A stretch of 64,000 bases of DNA from positions 8,422,049 to 8,486,048 of the forward strand of contig NC_066513.1 of the NCBI RefSeq assembly GCF_024679095.1, given 5' to 3'. The translations under genes and the position numbers were made by a program. This DNA is from Eriocheir sinensis. Its lineage: Eukaryota > Arthropoda > Malacostraca > Decapoda > Varunidae. Under the pieces are notes generated by a model that did not search any database, was not told the DNA's origin, and saw only the letters and a program-made list of their open reading frames with translations. This document shows positions 46,182 through 57,078 of the stretch, piece by piece; positions within the stretch are counted from its first letter, which is position 1, and every line of letters starts with the position of its first letter.

Positions 46182-47075
46182 AAGGTCTGGACTTCCGAAA
46201 ATCCCGTAAATTCTCAGCAATAAAAAATATAAAATAAAATATCTGAAAATTGAGTTTTCAGACTCACAGCCCCTCCTAGTCACTTATTATATTTATCTGA
46301 CCAGTCACATCTCTCATAGGACAAGCAAAGACAGATGAAACCTATTCTTAAGTTTATTTAAGCAACAAAGAAACTCGCTAGAAATTAAGAATAATTAATT
46401 AATCCCAGGCACATAGCAACCTAGCTATCTATCTTAAAACATCCTATGCAAATAGAGTACTTAGCTGTAGGTGGGGGAAAGCGGGAGCCACACCTGATCT
46501 ACCTCGTGGTCTGGAGCTCTGGAGTCCTTCTTCAGTCCTCTCTCGTTCCTCTCTGCAACACGCCGTGCCCTCCTTACCTCCCACGGGCGTCTCTCACCTG
46601 TAGTACACAGTCTCACTGACTTGTGGATACTACAAGGCTGGAAGGACCACCACGATGAACAGCGTGGCGCGGGAGGTTGGTGAGGAACATCTGCTCGCGG
46701 TGAAGTCTGGGTGGAAGCTGCTTGGAAGATGGCGGCGGGACCCACAATGCTCAGCGCCCCGGCCGCGGTCAAGATGCCAGCTCTCGCCATACTGACATCT
46801 CGTTTTCTGTGTAACACTTACGCTAAAACGCCCTACGGCTATGGATTATTTATTAATAACCAAACACATGCACTAGGTAAATAGTGGTTCATGCATCCCA
46901 CACATAGCTCAGCTTTGTCAGTAATAACGAATATGATTTGAAAAGCTCGCTGCTCCCGCCTTCTAGTTTTCTCGCCTGTCCTGTGACTACTTCCCGCTCT
47001 CTCAATCAAAATGGCGGGGACTTCCGCGGTATTTTTCCACGGGCCACTCCTTGAACAATGAAATCATGACACCTA
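46182..47075. mobile_element. 0.9-kb insertion in RTE RT, unidentified
   Basis: RTE homology stops after HILV (46170) and resumes at VHCQALWDLL near 47090, with about 25-30 codons lost. The interval has AT-rich outer parts and a GC/CpG-rich middle (46540-46800) with GATGGCGGCG and AATGGCGGGG motifs near 46727 and 47010. In minus sense it begins TGTCATGATTTCATTG and ends CCAGACCTTTTCA, so a solo LTR is possible. The minus ORF at 46461-46817 has no recognisable domain. Target duplication not found. Confidence 0.45.
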
Positions 47076-47196
47076 GCGCTTCGCGTATTCAGTGCATTGC
47101 CAGGCACTCTGGGATCTTCTGCGACTCTGTAGGATTCCTGCAAGGACTATTGGTATGCTGACTGGCCTGTATTCTGGGACAGAGCGTGCTGTGAAA

Positions 47197-47220
47197 TGTG
47201 TGTGTGTGTGTGTGTGTGTG
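47197..47220. repeat. (TG)n expansion inside RTE RT
   Basis: Twelve TG units inserted just after SGTERAVKCV of the RTE RT, followed by a G-rich run. Confidence 0.9.
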
Positions 47221-47730
47221 GGGGGTGGGGTGGGGGGGCTTGTCCTGCTTCTTCCCCGTCATTACGGGAGTGAGGCAGGGCTGTGTCCTTGCGGAGCATC
47301 CATTGGCAATACCAGGGTCACTGACCTTGTTTTTTTGCCGATGATACAGTAATCCCGGCGGAGTCTCTAAAGGTTTTGGTGATGGCTCTCGAGGCACTGC
47401 ACGAGGAGGCGAAGCCCTTGGGGCTTCAGGTCTCCTGGGCCAAGACCAAGATACAGGTGTTTGGAAGCTTCTTAGATAAAATAGTACAGTCTGTTCATGC
47501 GTGTGGCGAGGATGTTGAGATCTCAGAAAGTTTAACGTATCTTGGTAGCGTATTTTATAGCAACGGTGAGTCTGGTCAGGACGTTTTACGGCGTTATGAA
47601 CTCGCTCAGCACGAGTATATGGCGTTGTCGATACCTGTGCAGAAGGACAGAGATCTGGATCTTCAAGTCTTTTGTGCTCCCTGTCTTACTCTATTTTTGT
47701 GAGACATGGACACTAAAACTAAATACTCAG

Positions 47731-48084
47731 GGTAGGCGGTGGCTGAACGGATAGCGAGACGGCCCCGCGTTCAGGAGGACGCAAGTTCAATCCCCGCCCG
47801 GTGCCACCAAGCTGGGATTTTTCAGCCGCCGCCGAGTGGCTTAAAACTACCCACATGCTGTCCAGAAGACCACCTATCAACCCGGACTCTAGATTCTAGG
47901 ATTAATGATGATCCGGGAGGGCATCATGTGCCAATGCAAGATGGCACCACTATAAAACACTCGCTTGCGCCAGGACGGGCTGGGCCGACCATCAGGCCCC
48001 ACCGGGAAGAAGCCTTGGACCGACCATCAGGATCCACCGGGAAGAAGCCTACCGGCGCAATAGGCCAAGACGAAAAAAAAAAAA
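47731..48084 (+). mobile_element. SINE 1 (tRNA-headed), full-length
   Basis: Head GGTAGGCGGTGGCTGAACGG (box A TGGCTGAACGG) and AAGTTCAATCCCCGCC (box B), body to 48060 with CCGACCATCAGG repeated twice (about 47986 and 48018), and poly-A at 48073-48084. It lies between RTE ...WTLKLNTQG and DLERRIDAFGN, so it inserted after the RTE. Confidence 0.92.
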
Positions 48085-48119
48085 TGGGGACTTGGAGAGG
48101 CGGATTGATGCCTTTGGTA

Positions 48120-49552
48120 ATAACTTTTTACCGTTTACCGTTTACCGTGGATGAGGTGTCAGGCCCCGCTCCACTGCTAGGGCAGCGCTCCGCAGGGCCG
48201 TCAACAATTATGATGTTAGCCTCAATAATAATTATCGACATGCACTTATTCACAACATCGTAGTGAGTGAGTGAGTCTTTAATGCTTTCATGGAGAGCCT
48301 ACTGATGTCATTTTAATAAACTTGGTATCAATATAGTCACTTCGTCAGACTTTGGTTCGTATCACAATATTTTTCCTTTTTACAGTATCACAAATATCCA
48401 TTATTTAATTTTCCATTTATCTGATATTTTCTTTATAGTATCACAATATAATGTCCAACGATTATTTCCAACTCACTGAATATTTAACACTCAATCTAGC
48501 TTTGAGTCTCAAACACCAATCCCCAGCACATTTGAAATATTTTGGGGCTTCTCCATTGTTCTTGGCAGTATAGTTGGCCTCAAGATGGCCGTATCTTTGA
48601 CAATGATAACATGTGATTGCATGGTATCTATCGCTCACAGTATACACTCTCTATTCTAGTTTTATCTTGTCATGTTTGTGGATCAACTCTCTACCAGTTG
48701 GGTCACATTTCAAAATATAGTGCATTGTGCCACCAGCAGCAGACTTATTGAAAATCTTCTCAATTTTCCCCTCAACTCCTGAAATCGGGTGTAGGACCTC
48801 ATTCCTGTTTAACAATGTCTCAGTTATCTTATCCCCGGTCTCCTCCTGATGCACAATGCAGACCATGATCTTTGGCCTTAATATTCCCACACTTTTTGTG
48901 CTAAATTGCTCTACATTTTCTATTTTTTTTGCTGCTGCATTCCTTATATTCTCATAATCAAAGTTCATAACAATGTTACCTCCATTCGTGACTCTTAAAT
49001 CAGTAATATGAATGCCTTGTAATGCCTGGGAAACATCATTTTACATCGCAGTAGCCTTTTTTTATCTTGATCAGAGGTCTTCACGACAAGGAGATGCTTC
49101 TTCCTCCTCCGTTTTGCTACATCAGCCCAGCTGGCGCCAGCCGACTCTGTCTTGTCAGCGCAAAGCACATCCGCCACCTCGCCCAACTTTTCTTTCACAT
49201 TGAGTGCCCGAGTTTTAACTTCATTTTCACAACTAATATTCCTTTAGATAATTCTTGGTTAAATTCATCCAACTTTTACACAATGTTGGTTGCTAAAGAT
49301 GCCTTGTGTAAGCATGGCGAACACACCCAGTTTAGTTTGGGTATATTATCTTGCTTGACCCCTGTCAGATGAGTACACTTCACATGACACCACTTAGGGC
49401 ACAAACATAATACAATCCACTTATCGCCTGAATAGTCATCACAGACGCAACACACATCTCTCAGAGTCCTGCTCCTGCTGCTCGCCATTGTCGAATCAGC
49501 AGTTTCAGGAGCGCACAAACAGAACGTCCATCTGCTCCATTGTCACTCACTC
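48120..49552 (-). mobile_element. orphan LINE ORF1: PHD finger and zinc knuckle
   Basis: Inserted between RIDAFGN and LRRIMGY of the RTE. Minus-strand pieces: PHD-like finger CCVCDDYSGDKWIVLCLCPK, WCHVKCTHLTGV, WVCSPCLHK (49276-49518); WADVAKRRRKKHLLVVKTSD (49080-49150); an ORF1-type domain KIMVCIVHQEETGDKITETL and MHYILKCDPTGRELIHKHDK (48651-48968); and zinc knuckle CYHCQRYGHLEANY (48555-48600), whose last Cys is Tyr. Coding is broken by several stops. Ends carry GTGAGTGAGTGAG (48259) and TCACTCACTCACTC (49540), inverted to each other. Such PHD plus zinc-knuckle ORF1 proteins are known in CR1/Jockey-type LINEs. Confidence 0.7.
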
Positions 49553-49919
49553 ACTCGCAGAATCATGGGATATCGCTGGAATGACTTTGTGTCAAACCGG
49601 CGACATATATTACCTGCATAGTCCGTCAACGCCAACTCAGGCTTTACGGGCACGTGGCACGTTACCCTGAAGCTGATCCTGCTCATCGGGTTGTCTCTGT
49701 AAGAGACAATCTTGAGTGAAAGAGACCAAGGGGACGCACATGGAGTTCGTGACCTGAGCAGTCGATAGATCCTGCCGGGAGGTACTCGGGTTGGGAAGGG
49801 GGCCTGCATGAAGACTCGCCCGGAGGGAACCCCCGGGCTTGGCGTCGTAGGGTGGTCGAGGCTACGCGCCCCCCGGCGTATCCCCCCATTGATTGATTGA
49901 TTGATTCCATGGCATATTG

Positions 49920-50445
<526 letters not shown>

Positions 50446-52319
50446 TTACCAATTTGTAGTAAACAGAGCCTGAGCTTAATCTTGGAGAGTCCTGTCTCGC
50501 AATCTATACTTGTCCGACTTTTCGTCTATTTTATGGACACTGCCCTCTTAAACAACGTCTTTGTTTAGTCCATTCCATGTATACCCACTCCTGTGTGGAA
50601 AACTGTACTTCTTTATGTCTTTCAAACAAGTCCCCTCTCTCAATTTCTTGCCGTGTCCTCTTGGTTCCCTCCCCCCTTCTGTCTTGATCAAATCATTTCT
50701 ATCCAATACGTCCATTCCACTCGTATTCCTGTACAACGCTATCCGGTCTCCTTTTTTCTTCTTTCTTCGAGTGTTAGTACGTAGGTCCAGTTCCTCCAAT
50801 CTAGTCTCGTATGACAGACTTGATAGTTCTTGTACCGTCTTAGTTGCTATCCTTTTGATCCTTTCGAGTTTCCTTTTATCCTTTTTCCTGTATGGTGTCC
50901 AAATAACCGCTGCATACTCTAACCTTGGTCTAATCAATGTTGTTATTATTTTCTCCATCATGTCCCCATACAAATAGTGAAAAAGCACTCTAATATTTTG
51001 CAGCAAACTGTTTCTCCGAACATCTTATTTATGTGCTTCTCAGGTCTCAGTGTACCTTGCATTATGATTCCTAAGTATTTTCCTTCCTTCACTGTGTCGA
51101 TGATTGTCCCTCCCATCCAATACACTCCACACGGTCTACTTTTACTATTTCCTATTTTCATTGTGTGACATTTATTTCCGTTAAACTCCAATTCCCATTC
51201 TTTACTCCATTCACGTGTCTCATTTAAATCTTCCAGCAGCTTAATACAATCATTAGCATTTATTATTTCTGTAAACAGTTTGGCGTCATCTGCAAACAGA
51301 CTCATTTAGCTCTTTACTTTTTCTGCCATATCAAACACTACTGGCGCTAACATTGATCCCTGTGGCACTCCACTTGTGACCCTTCTCCAGTCCGATTTTG
51401 CATCTTTTACCTTGGTTCATATTTTTCTGTTTGCCATGTATTTTTTCTTCCATTCTGTCATTTTTCTCCCTAATCCTCCTCTACGTTCTAGTTTCCACAG
51501 CAGTCTTTTATGTGGAACTTTATCGAATTCCTTTTTAGGTTAAAAAATAGTCAATCCGCCCATCCGTCTCTCTGCCGTACTATATATATTACTCATGAAT
51601 AAAAACCATATTAAACTTGTGACACGAGATTTACCTTGACTGAATCCAAATTAACTTTCATTTATTATAACTTCTACCTTTCCAGATGTTCCACCAACTG
51701 TCTTTAAATACTTCTCCAACAGTACACTTGTTAGGGAAACCGGTTTATAGTTCTGTGGCCCTTGCTTATTTCCGCTCTTATATGGTGGAACCACATGTGT
51801 CCTCTTCCATTGCACTGGGACTTCTTCAGTTTTAATCGAACAACTTATAATGTCATGAATTGGTTCTATTAACTGTTCACTGCACTTTTTCAGTACTTGG
51901 TCTTTATTCCATCTGAACCCATTGCCTTCTTACCATCTAGTGATTTCAATAGCCCCAGCATCTCTTCTTTATAAACTTTTATGTTTTCCACTCTTTTGAC
52001 ACTTCTCTCCTTATCTCTCTTCAAATTATGTCTCCTGGGTAAATATTTCTGAAAGTTTTCATTTAATATTTCGCAGATTCCCTTTGTATCATCATAGACT
52101 TTGTCTACCACTTTGATTGCGATCACAGCTTTTTTTCCCCTATATCATAGTTATATGTCCAGAAAAAAGGTTTAGATCCTCCTTACATTTTTCTATTATA
52201 TTCTTTTCATACTTTTTTATTCTTCTTCTCTCCTCACTGTGGTGTAATCATTTTTAGCTTGTTTACAGCTTTCCCTGTTTATGGCTATCCTCCTTCTTTT
52301 TAAGTTGCTCCATGCATTA

Positions 52320-53074
52320 AGGCGGCTTTACACCTGGCAATTCCTGGCCGGCAATACAGCCGCGACGATCTAGCGGCTAGACCAGCTGGGTGCTCTCGGG
52401 AGCAAGTACGTTCACACGTGGGAGGAGCCGCCGGGAGCATCAAGACGTAAACTGCTAGTAAATGCAAGGGCATGAATTCATCCCAGACACCCCAAAAGGC
52501 TACTACCATATATTAAAACCACAATGAGTTTGGTCCATTAGTCTAATATTGTAGGAATACTTTAAGTAAACGAGTTTTACCTTCAGTAGTATTGATTGAT
52601 TGATTGTTCATTGTTGCATTTAACAACAAAGGAGAAGGGAGGAACATGCCATCGCAACCCCCAGGCATTGCATAGTGTGATTATATAATACACGAAAATA
52701 ATCGTTCCCTACCTCCGATATCTCGCAAAGAGATAAACATTTCTCGTATGTTGCTGCCACTCTCTCAAAAGTTGTTTTGCGTAGACTCAGCTTCTCATAC
52801 AGCTTATCTTGTGGGTCCCACAAGTATCTGTGCTGCCTAACTTCTTCTAGTAATGCCACCTCGGCCTCCTGGCTCCAAATCTTGTTGCCTGTATCTGTCA
52901 TTTCTTGTTTTATTGGCGCCGACATGTTGTACTCAGCCGCCAGTCGGCAATACAAGACGGACGCGCTCAGCTGCAGAAAACTTGCCGTGAGAAGGGCTCC
53001 CAGACCCAGACCCAGACCAAAAATGCAGCCGCGCCTGTATTGCCGACTAGGAATTGCCAGGTGTAAAGCCGCCT
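52320..53074. mobile_element. Harbinger-like TIR element carrying a MADF-domain ORF
   Basis: TIRs of about 46 bp: AGGCGGCTTTACACCTGGCA at 52320 and its complement TGCCAGGTGTAAAGCCGCCT ending 53074, continuing to AATACAGCCGCG / CGCGCCTGTATT. Flanking trinucleotides TTA (left) and TCA (right) could be a diverged 3-bp duplication. It encodes only the small ORF at 52620-52955. TIR style, 3-bp site and MADF/Myb-type protein point to PIF/Harbinger (inference). Confidence 0.8.
52620..52955 (-). CDS. MADF/Myb-SANT-like protein of the TIR element
   Basis: 111-residue ORF. Residues about 13-65 read IKQEMTDTGNKIWSQEAEVA, LLEEVRQHRYLWDPQDKLYE and KLSLRKTTFERVAATYEKCL: the pattern IWSQEAEVALLEEVRQHRYLWD...Y.....RKTTFERVA has the three aromatic anchors (W, LW, F in place of the third W) of a MADF/Myb-SANT DNA-binding domain. 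PIF/Harbinger transposons are known to encode a Myb/SANT-type partner of the transposase. No DDE nuclease is present here, so the element is non-autonomous or is a deletion derivative. The C-terminal tail after residue 80 is not conserved-looking. Confidence 0.7.
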   Translation of the reverse strand: MYCRLAAEYNMSAPIKQEMTDTGNKIWSQEAEVALLEEVRQHRYLWDPQDKLYEKLSLRKTTFERVAATYEKCLSLCEISEVGNDYFRVLYNHTMQCLGVAMACSSLLLCC

Positions 53075-53781
53075 TCAGGTTTCTTCTTCTTTGCTTCCAG
53101 ACATCTTGTATTAAGCCACTCTTATTTATCCTTTTTCTTTATCACATAGTAGGGTACCCACTTTATTACACTTTCATACGTTTTAAGAAAGTAATCATAT
53201 TTTTGTTGTACTTTCCTCAGCTTTTTTTCATTTCTGACCAATTTATTCTTTCAAAAATAGCTCTCCGATCATTTTACCTAGCTTTATTGTGATTTCTTCT
53301 TTTCTCTTTTCGGTTTTATAATCCGATCTCTTCACTTTCTTCGTCAATTTCTATTTGTAATAATTCATGGTCACTTTCTCCCAGTAGGCACTCGTGTTGC
53401 ACTTCCCTTAATAAGTTTATTCCTTTAGTGAAAATTTAGTCCAATCTTGCTTGTTCATCTTCTTTAAATCTTGCCTCTTCCTTTATCCACTGTGTCATGA
53501 GGGTTTCTGTGGCCAATTGTATTACATTTAATACATTTTTCCAGTTAGTCTCCTATTAGAATTACATTTTTCCGATTTTTAATAATATTCTCAAATGATT
53601 TACGTCTACCTTCTAGCAGGTTGTTATAAATTTAATTTGTCCAGTTTGCTGTGTGTGGGGGCACATATGTCACCATTACTATCAGTTGTTCACTGCATTT
53701 CAGCTGTAATAAAACACTTAAAATTTCCGTATTATATGGTCCGGTTTTCACTTTTACCACCTTTTAATTTGATTTGACTAA

Positions 53782-55496
53782 AGCCCCGTTCACACTGTGC
53801 CGACTCTGGGCCACGACAACCCAGCAACTTATGCATTTGACAAGTCGGCTCCCACGCTCCAATAAATTTTTGGCGTCTTGGTGTCGGCTACCATGAATGC
53901 CGACTGTCTGGGACATTCGGCCAACTAGTTGGCAGCATGTTTGCAACATGCTGCCAACTAGTCTCAAGACGAGTCTCAACGGTCATTTCTTTTAAATGGC
54001 ATCATGTCTATGACAACCACGAATCTGCCGACCAGTCTTCCAGATTGTCTGTCAACTGGTTGGCCGACCAGCTGGCCGACAGTTGCCAAGGAGTTGGCCG
54101 ACGGTCTTCCTGACGGTCTTCGCGACTGTCTTGGCGGCAGCCTTGCTGTTCCTTAAAATACGGAATCGCTCTGTATTCGAGAATGAAATGTATCGTTCCG
54201 TTTTGAACCAATACGGAACGGCATTTGTTCCGTACGGTATTTCGTTATATGAATGGTCAAGCAGATAAAATTCAGTATCTTAAAATTGTAGTGGAGCGCA
54301 TTTTTCGGTTAATCACAAAACCAGCCCGTAAAATTTGTCAAAGGTTCGTCCAAAAATACGTGTAAAATACGCGACGTAACGTCCCTCCTCCCTCCCTCTT
54401 GCCTCCACCAGCAGCCTTCTGCTGCTGTCACTCATTGGATGCTCGAGAAATTTTAGGGTTGCCACTCGTTCCTTTAAATATGGATCTATTCCGAATTGGA
54501 GAGTGAGATGTTGCATTCCACATTTTTCTGACCTCAGGGTGGCAACCCTAGTTGTGTCATTCAACACAAGAGAGATCGAGGCAAAAGGAGTGCGTGCCTA
54601 CTGTGCGGCTCCCTAGTTTGTGCCAGCGAAACGTAACCATGCCCAGTTGTTATTGTGCTTGTGATTGCAAAATAAAAATATAAATTTCTTGATGGCGGCA
54701 GTGTTAGCCAATATTTCTGAGCCGACAGTCGTCACGAACGTCCTTCATTAGGCGAAGACTGTCGTCACGACAGTCCCTCATCATTCTTAAGTAGTCAGCA
54801 CAGACGACTGTGCCGACAGGAAACTGTAAAACTTTGTAAAATGGCCCCGACGGTTGTCACGACTGTATCAAGACAAGCCAAGACTGTTGACGACAGTCGT
54901 CACGACTGCCCCAGACCTCCCTCAAGCCCCGCTCACACTGTGCCGACCATGGGCCACGACTACCCACGACTCTAGGGTACAAGAGGTCTTGGGTGTTAAT
55001 GTGAAAGGGTCGGGCGTGTCTTGAAAGAGGTCTTGAGACTGTTGCCGGATGCTGCGCCGACGTCGTGACGGGAGTCTGGAGTCGTGAGGGTTAGCACGAC
55101 ATGTTGGCAACTAGTTGGCTGAATGTCCCAGACAGTCGGCAAAACACCAAGACCCCAATAAAACCCCCCTTCTTGGAGCGTGGGAACCAACTTGTCAAAT
55201 GGAAAAGTCGCTGGGTTGTCGTGGCCCAGAGTCGGCAGAGTGTGAACGGGGCTTCAGACCTCAACCGGAAGTAACGGTTGGTCCAGACTCTTGCCGACTC
55301 TGGTCGTGAAAGTTTAGCATGGAATACTTTTTTGCGCTACCCCTCACGACTCCAGACTCCCGTCACGACGTCGGCGCAGCAGTCTCAAGACCTCTTTCAA
55401 GACATGCCCGACCCTTTCACATCAACACCCAAGACCTCGTGTACCCTAGAGTCGTGGGTTGTCTTGGCCCAGAGTCGGCACAGTGTGAACGGGGCT
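53782..55496. mobile_element. second Harbinger-like TIR element with nested copy
   Basis: TIRs AGCCCCGTTCACACTGTGCC at 53782 and GGCACAGTGTGAACGGGGCT ending 55496, extending inward through GACTCTGGGCCA. Flanking TAA (53779-53781) and TTA (55497-55499) fit a TWA site. The interior holds short inverted and direct motifs (GACAGTCGTCACGAC, TTGGCCGAC, CAACTAGTTGGC) and no long ORF. It is interrupted at 54925-55253 by a shortened relative of itself in inverted orientation. Confidence 0.82.
54925..55253. mobile_element. 329-bp MITE nested in its relative, inverted
   Basis: Starts AGCCCCGCTCACACTGTGCC and ends GAGTGTGAACGGGGCT, with TCA on both sides (54922-54924 and 55254-55256). Its left half (to about 55090) is the inverse of 55335-55496 (right end of the outer element) and its right half the inverse of 53782-53950 (left end of the outer element). 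It is therefore an internally deleted copy inserted backwards. Confidence 0.85.
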
Positions 55497-55713
55497 TTAT
55501 ATCATCACCCCCTCCACCATGCTTCCCCATTCTGTCTTTTCCATATATGTTATAATGGTACTCCTCTATTCCCGTCATTTATGTACCTTTTGATAATTTT
55601 GCTTCAGTGATGCACATTACATCTGGTTTAACTTTGTTCAAGTAGTCTTTTAATTCTAACTTTTTTTTATATAAGTCCGTCGACACTAGTGTACGTGTAA
55701 CTAAGCTTTTTCG

Positions 55714-56046
55714 TTTTTTTTTTTACAACAAAGGCGACAGCTCAAGGGCACAAAAAAAGGAAATAATAATAAAAAAAGAGCTCGCTACTCGCTGCTCCTA
55801 CAAAGAATCCAAAGAGGTGGCCGAAAGAATGGTCAATTTCGGAAGGAGAGGTGTCGTGATACCCTCCTCTTGAAAAAAGTTCAAGTCGTAGGCAGGAGGA
55901 AATACATATGAAGGAAGATTGTTCCAGAGTTTACCAGCGTGAGGGATGAACGAGTGAAGATGCTGGTTAACTCTTGCATATGGGATTTGACAGTATAGGG
56001 ATGAGCATGAGTAGAAAGTCGCGTGCAGCGGGGCCGCGGGAGGGGG
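55714..56046 (-). mobile_element. Jockey-like LINE E 3' end, 5' truncated
   Basis: T-run then ACAACAAAGGCGACAGCTCA, GCTCGCTACTCGCTGCTCCT, AGTTTACCAGCGTGAGGGAT and ATGAGCATGAGTAGAAAGTC, collinear with 42205-42515. Inserted in LINE C copy 4 between endonuclease and coiled-coil ORF1; T-rich strings occur on both sides. Confidence 0.85.
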
Positions 56047-56438
56047 GGGATTTTTTTTTTTTTCTCCTCTTCCCTCTTCCTGATCCACCACTTCACTCTG
56101 TCGTTTTGCAATCTTCAGAAAATAAATCTCTTTTTCTGACTCTGTTCTTTCTTCATTTATGTGCTTTGCTTCATTCAATTTTTTTCTCATCTCTACCATT
56201 TCCTACATGCTCATATTTTTCTTTATGTATGTTTCCTTTTATTGTTGTATTCATTTCAGTATTCCACTCCGATATACAGTATAATCATCTCGGCTTCCGT
56301 TTGTGTTTTCAGTTTCAGCTGATTGGTCTATTTTTCCCTTCCTCATAGATTCCAAGTCTTAGCACCTCGTCCACCTCCTCTGTCCGCCTTCATCAATCTT
56401 CATCAATGCTTGTTAGTATTTCTTTCACTTCTGTGAAC

Positions 56439-56443
<5 letters not shown>

Positions 56444-56505
<62 letters not shown>
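56444..56505. repeat. (CT)n microsatellite
   Basis: About 31 CT units within the ORF1 region of LINE C copy 4. Confidence 0.97.
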
Positions 56506-56508
<3 letters not shown>

Positions 56509-56899
56509 GCCCTTATTGGGATTTTCTCCAGCTCTTCTTCTTTTCTGCCAATTCTCGAACCAAGTCTTATTTATTTATCATTATCTTAAACAACCTCACG
56601 CTACATCTCCGCTTTTTTATCCCATTCTTTTTGTTTCAGAATTTATTTGAAACTTCCTTTCTCTTCATTTTTTTCTATGGATTTATTTCCACGTCAGCTA
56701 TTATCCTAATCCTATTATCCACCTTTACCTTTTCTCTTTTTCGATATTTCTTCCTCGACCGCCGCCTTTATCTTGCCATGAATGTTATCATCACTGGCAC
56801 TTCCCTTTTTCAGTTTTTGGTTCTCTCCCTTAGTTTTCTAGCTTCTTCACTTCCTTTAATGTTTATAAATTACCTCAAATGCGGGCGGTTTGCACTCGT

Positions 56900-57046
56900 T
56901 AGAGTGTCCAATGTCTAGTTTATGTATATTTTTCCCTTTGGGAGACAAGACCTATCCTAAGGCTCCCCCCAGGCCCTGCTCCCACAACATAGGCAAACAC
57001 GTCGCGTTTTCTGGTCCTTTGAAGCAGGCGGTAAAAGCGGCGACGG

Positions 57047-57078
<32 letters not shown>

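Larger units (their letters stand above)
39640..49905 (+). mobile_element. RTE-type LINE, split by at least six insertions
   Basis: Plus-strand pieces appear in collinear order: 5' UTR (39640-40020); endonuclease (40020-40612, 41798-42180; TFYWSGMSNGFHLKRLAIGI, VRLTHTLDFMSLVAVYAPTE, TLIILGDVSATTGTDRVGYE, LHRWTWYSDAG, KEIDNILVSTRWRILQNCRV); linker (45148-45303, 45657-45860; ETLENIESPAARLAG, YRALKKLRSKSPSQ); RT (45860-46180, 47075-47730; ISAELLKAGDEAIIRGL, AVWQSGTIPPDWK, QSGFTPGKSTTDH, HCQALWDLLRLCRIPAR, ASIGNTRVTDLVF); and the C-terminus (48085-48120, 49553-49905; LRRIMGYRWNDFVSN). It ends in (TTGA)n at 49887-49904, a typical RTE tail. The order is conclusive although each piece is short. Confidence 0.85.
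50446..56890 (-). mobile_element. LINE family C copy 4, near full-length, multiply interrupted
   Basis: From the 3' end GTATTTACCAATTTGTAGTA (50446) upward on the minus strand: C-terminus (50548-51006, IRPRLEYAAVIWTPYRKKDK, LERIKRIATKTVQELSSLSY), MSLFADDAKLFTEI (FADD, 51270-51305), RT 5' part to 52126 (LLKSLDGKKAMGSDG), linker to 52316, linker and EN C-terminus 53075-53781 (NLLREVQHECLLGESDHELL), EN N-terminus 55500-55712 (VKPDVMCITEAKL-like), and coiled-coil ORF1 56060-56900 (VEMRKKLNEAKHINEERTES, EKEIYFLKIAKRQSEVVDQE). Insertions at 52320-53074, 53782-55496 and 55714-56046. The 5' end is uncertain. Confidence 0.75.

Noticed and set aside
46461..46817. 118-residue minus ORF with a hydrophobic stretch (MARAGILTAAGALSIVGPAA)
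   Set aside because: Lies in the GC-rich core of an insertion, has no recognised domain, and the composition explains the open frame.
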